Below, piece after piece: positions 61,382-64,000 of a stretch of 64,000 nt of DNA (position 1 is its first letter; each line of letters opens with the position of its first letter). The DNA lies in NCBI GenBank assembly GCA_000242935.3, contig CP007053.1, positions 3,023,001 through 3,087,000 on the forward strand, read 5' to 3'. Under the pieces are notes generated by a model. It did no database searches. It was not told the DNA's origin and saw nothing but the letters and a program-made list of their open reading frames with translations. The position numbers and the translations under genes were made by a program. Source of the DNA: Opitutaceae bacterium TAV5. Its GTDB lineage: Bacteria; Verrucomicrobiota; Verrucomicrobiia; Opitutales; Opitutaceae.

Positions 61382-61436
61382 GCCCGCAGACTGTGTCCCG
61401 AAGTGCATTTTGGCAAGAAGGCAGCCGCCCGCGGCA

Positions 61437-62519
61437 TTATTTCCGGCGGCGAGACCCGGGCGGCGCGGGGCGGGTGGTTTCGCCCTGCACGAAATCGCCG
61501 TCCACCATGAGCGTGCGGGGGATGTCGGGGAGGCCGCGTTCGCCGGTGCGTATCTGGGACAGGAGAAAATCGACCGAGGAGGCGCCGACTTGCGGGGCGT
61601 TCTGGTTGATGCCGGTGACGCCGGGCATCGTCTCGTTGATGTCCACGTTGGCCAGGCCGATGTCCGCCGGTGTGCGCAGGCCGAGTCCGGACAACCACCG
61701 CTGCACGTCGATATCGACCGTGACGACGACGTCGGGCCGGGAGGCCCGGAGCCAGTCGGCGAAAGCCGCCCGGGTCCAGGCGCCGCCTGCGCCGAAAAAC
61801 ATCGGGAGATCGCGGGTGCTGGCGTCGGGCAGGAGACTTTGTGTGGCGAGCCAGGCGGCCCGCCAGTGGTGGTTGGCGCGTTCGTCCTGGCCGGGCCCCA
61901 TGGCCAGACCCATGCGCCGGTAGCCGGCCTCGAGGAGGCGGCGCAGAAGGAGCATCATCGACTGGAACTGCTGGTTGCAGCAGCGGTGAAGCACAGGGGT
62001 GAGCAGCGAATAGCCGAGCTCGACCACGGAAAAGTGTTCCCACTGGAATTTCCGGAAAAGATGACCGGGATCCTGAAGCGGAGCGATGATGGCGCCTTCG
62101 ATGCCACGATTGCGCAGGATGCGGGAGAGGCGCTCTTCGGTCATGCCGGGCTCCCGCAGCCAGAACTCCTCGAGGTGATAGCCGAGTTCGCGGGCGCGGC
62201 GGACAGCGCCGTCATGGTAATCACGCTGGGTGGGGATTTTTTTCCAGGCGAGGCGTTCGCGGTGGGCGGTCAGATAAGCGAGAACGGTGCCGGTGGCGGT
62301 GGGCTTTTTGCCGCGCACGCGCTCCATGAGCTGGCTGATGTTGGGATCGGGGCGATAGCCGAGCTTCGTCGCTATTTTCTGGATACGGGTGCGGGTCTGC
62401 GGCGGGATGCTGGTGTGGTTGCGCAGGGCGAGCGACACGGCCTGCGCCGACACGCCGGCGGCGGCAGCGACGTCTTTGAGGCGGGGAACGCAGGCGGCGG
62501 CAGGTGCATCGGGCGGCAT
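61437..62519 (-). CDS. LacI-family transcriptional regulator
   Basis: About 360 residues from the ATG at 62517-62519. LacI HTH: RLKDVAAAAGVSAQAVSLAL RNHTSIPPQTRTRIQ, KLGYRPDPNISQLMERVR. The effector domain contains GIEGAIIAPLQDPGHLFRKF and DIGLANVDINETMPGVTGIN. Unlike the other two regulators it is on the same strand as its cassette and is separated from it by the VapBC-like module, which may have been inserted. Likely regulator of the PEP-CTERM/pseudopilin/beta-helix genes. Confidence 0.92.
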   Translation of the reverse strand: MPPDAPAAACVPRLKDVAAAAGVSAQAVSLALRNHTSIPPQTRTRIQKIATKLGYRPDPNISQLMERVRGKKPTATGTVLAYLTAHRERLAWKKIPTQRDYHDGAVRRARELGYHLEEFWLREPGMTEERLSRILRNRGIEGAIIAPLQDPGHLFRKFQWEHFSVVELGYSLLTPVLHRCCNQQFQSMMLLLRRLLEAGYRRMGLAMGPGQDERANHHWRAAWLATQSLLPDASTRDLPMFFGAGGAWTRAAFADWLRASRPDVVVTVDIDVQRWLSGLGLRTPADIGLANVDINETMPGVTGINQNAPQVGASSVDFLLSQIRTGERGLPDIPRTLMVDGDFVQGETTRPAPPGSRRRK

Positions 62520-62864
62520 GCACCGAGGTGAAGGACGAACGGGAAAGAGGGAAAGGGGAAACTTTCCGCCCCGGGATTGTCGGGCGCGAGGAGGTTGACG
62601 GCGATACATCCCTTGCCAGCTAACTGATCCGGATCTCGCCTGATCACGATTCCTTGGGGATGTGGCCCAACAACAACGCACCTGCCTTTCTGAATGTGAT
62701 ATGCGTGCCGTGTCATGTCGCATCAGAGGAGAAAGAATTTGCGTAAAAACTTAGAAAAAATGCGTGAAATCGTTTCTTTCCGCAGCCTCGATTTTACTAG
62801 AATCCACGACGACATATCCCGACACGCCCCCATAAGCATGCCTTGCCGAAAAAAACGAAAATCC
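62520..62864. promoter_or_regulatory. Divergent gap with a GAAA-TCG-TTTC dyad
   Basis: No gene seen in the 345 bp between the LacI gene (minus) and the pseudopilin gene (plus). GAAATCGTTTC at 62766-62776 has the look of a LacI-type half-site pair, and the AT-rich stretch GCGTAAAAACTTAGAAAAAA (62741-62760) just before it may contain a promoter. Confidence 0.35.
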
Positions 62865-63599
62865 ATGAACCGCCAACCACGCTCCAGCCCCCATGCCCTC
62901 GCGCCAATCTCAAATACGGCGGTTTTTCCGCAAAACACAACACGGATGCTGCGCCATGTTCATCATGCTTGCGCCGCCTTCACTCTGGTCGAATTGCTGA
63001 CCGTCATCGTCATTATTGGCATTCTTGCCGCTATTGCCATCCCCGTGATCAGCAAAGTCCGGGAATCCGCCCGCACCGCCCAATGCCAGTCCAACCTCCG
63101 TCAAATCGGAAATTCCCTGTATCTCTTCATCAATGACAACAAAAACAGCATGCCCGTAGCCAATGTGAACTGGTACACCTGGATGCATGAGCTGAAACCC
63201 TATGCCAATGCCGGTGACAGGGTCCGGTCTGCAACGATGTCGGGGCGATTCTTCCTCTATTGTCCCACTTACGAATACGAAGCCACCGCCAACAAAAACT
63301 GGACCTACCTGGGTTACAAATGGAATGGCAACGTGGGCTCCGACCGGAACCCCAAGGCCAAAAACGTCAGTTTGCTGGACTCACCGGGCACGACCGTTGT
63401 TTGTTGGGATGCCAAGTGTATTTCCGGTTGGGATATAGGCTTGCCGGAAGCTGGCTGGGGAGGGGGAAGCTACGTTGAATTCGCCTACCGCCACGGGAAC
63501 CGGTGTCACTTTCTGTTCCTGGACGGGCACGTGAAAGGTTACGCCAGTGGCCCCAAGGGGAATCCACTCGATTATCCGAATCTCTCCTGGCACCCGTGA
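62865..63599 (+). CDS. Pseudopilin-like protein (H-X9-DG type)
   Basis: About 244 residues from the ATG at 62865; ATG at 62946 would give a shorter leader of 11 residues. AFTLVELLTVIVIIGILAAI is the prepilin motif, CQSNLRQIGNSLYLFINDNK the conserved next segment and YRHGNRCHFLFLDGHVKGYA the H-X9-DG motif. It is divergent from the fourth LacI gene and is followed at 109 bp by a convergent AraC-type gene. No PEP-CTERM or lyase partner is visible at this end. Confidence 0.88.
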   Translation: MNRQPRSSPHALAPISNTAVFPQNTTRMLRHVHHACAAFTLVELLTVIVIIGILAAIAIPVISKVRESARTAQCQSNLRQIGNSLYLFINDNKNSMPVANVNWYTWMHELKPYANAGDRVRSATMSGRFFLYCPTYEYEATANKNWTYLGYKWNGNVGSDRNPKAKNVSLLDSPGTTVVCWDAKCISGWDIGLPEAGWGGGSYVEFAYRHGNRCHFLFLDGHVKGYASGPKGNPLDYPNLSWHP

Positions 63600-63708
63600 T
63601 ACCAGGATCCCCTCTGGATTTTATCCTTAACTACGGATTTCACAGATCCTCCAAGAGATTTAAAAGGATGGGAAACTATCTTTTGAAACCCTTGCCTCGA
63701 TCCGGGTT

Positions 63709-64000
63709 TCACCGGGCGGAGACCTGACGCCGGTAGCGCAGCGGTGAAACGCCGAGCCGGGCGCGGAAAAGCTGCGCCATGTATTCGGGGGACGAGAAGC
63801 CGGAGGCATCCGCCACCTGGGGGATGGGCAGGGTCGTCTCGCGCAGGAGTTCCCTGGCGCGCTCCAGGTGGGTGTCGCGAATGTATTCGGCCGGACTGCG
63901 TTCGAGCGTCTGCGCGAATTTCTGTTCCAGGGTGCGCCGCGAGACGCCGGCATGCCGGGCCAGATCGTCCACCTGCAACGGTTCCCCCGCGTGCTGGCGC
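63709..64000 (-). CDS. AraC/XylR-type regulator, C-terminal part; start outside the window
   Basis: The frame is open at the window's right edge. The visible 96 residues are two AraC-type HTH motifs: LQVDDLARHAGVSRRTLEQK FAQTLERSPAEYIRDTHLER and PIPQVADASGFSSPEYMAQL FRARLGVSPLRYRRQ. Similar ends occur in xylose regulators (XylR) of proteobacteria and Verrucomicrobia with an N-terminal sugar-binding domain, which would lie outside the window. Confidence 0.85.
   Translation of the reverse strand, partial: RQHAGEPLQVDDLARHAGVSRRTLEQKFAQTLERSPAEYIRDTHLERARELLRETTLPIPQVADASGFSSPEYMAQLFRARLGVSPLRYRRQVSAR

Noticed and set aside
60799-61408. Integrase-mediated island at the LacI gene end
   Set aside because: No integrase, recombinase or transposase is visible; only the duplicated gene end was kept as a finding.

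Overview
The window looks like a chromosomal segment of a GC-rich Gram-negative bacterium of the Verrucomicrobia, most likely family Opitutaceae. This is inferred from the combination of PEP-CTERM anchored surface proteins, single-gene pseudopilins with an H-X9-DG-like C-terminus, many right-handed beta-helix proteins, LacI regulators next to carbohydrate genes, and LL-diaminopimelate aminotransferase. I see no rRNA, tRNA, CRISPR array or complete insertion sequence, and no exosortase gene for the PEP-CTERM proteins.

Layout. 1-2098: end of an aldo/keto reductase, a small secreted protein, an inverted-repeat-filled gap, a DoxX-like protein. 2169-5784: first polysaccharide cassette (PEP-CTERM protein, beta-helix protein, pseudopilin). 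5838-12850: accessory island. Its left part is visibly poorer in G+C and carries an XRE regulator, a Ser/Thr kinase, a 400-aa unknown protein and a PD-(D/E)XK nuclease-like protein. It is followed by gene scraps (truncated methyltransferase, orphan antitoxin, XRE tail), a TIGR04255 three-gene cassette and an unknown protein. 13313-19238: haloacetate dehalogenase-like hydrolase, YhcG/DUF1016 nuclease plus P-loop kinase, a broken second DUF1016 copy, CSD-DUF1294 protein, MliC-like protein, a small basic protein and a NYN protein. 19521-36160: mostly housekeeping or mixed genes (PEP-CTERM repeat protein, MipA, PhnA, methyltransferase, GNAT, DUF3142 pair, dapL, LtaS-like, LLM oxidoreductase, topB).

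36199-62519 is dominated by polysaccharide cassettes. The second (36199-44669) has LacI, PEP-CTERM, pseudopilin, beta-helix protein, GPH sugar symporter and GH3 glycosidase, followed by an acetyl-esterase, a MarC protein and an MFS transporter. The third (about 49010-53272) is decayed: LacI, PEP-CTERM, a beta-propeller protein, a chimeric Gfo/Idh/MocA-pseudopilin ORF and a beta-helix scrap. The fourth (53357-62519) has LacI, a VapBC-like module flanked by two copies of a LacI 3' end, PEP-CTERM, pseudopilin, two tandem beta-helix proteins, a serine hydrolase and a beta-propeller scrap. The window ends with another pseudopilin and the C-terminal part of an AraC/XylR-type regulator.

How the genes may work together (inference). 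Each cassette pairs a sugar-sensing LacI-type repressor with an exported beta-helix enzyme or binding protein, a surface-anchored PEP-CTERM protein and a pseudopilin-like protein. The best preserved cassette adds a symporter and an intracellular GH3 enzyme. They resemble polysaccharide-utilisation loci without SusC/D. Nested inverted repeats with a period of about 10-12 bases occupy many gaps.
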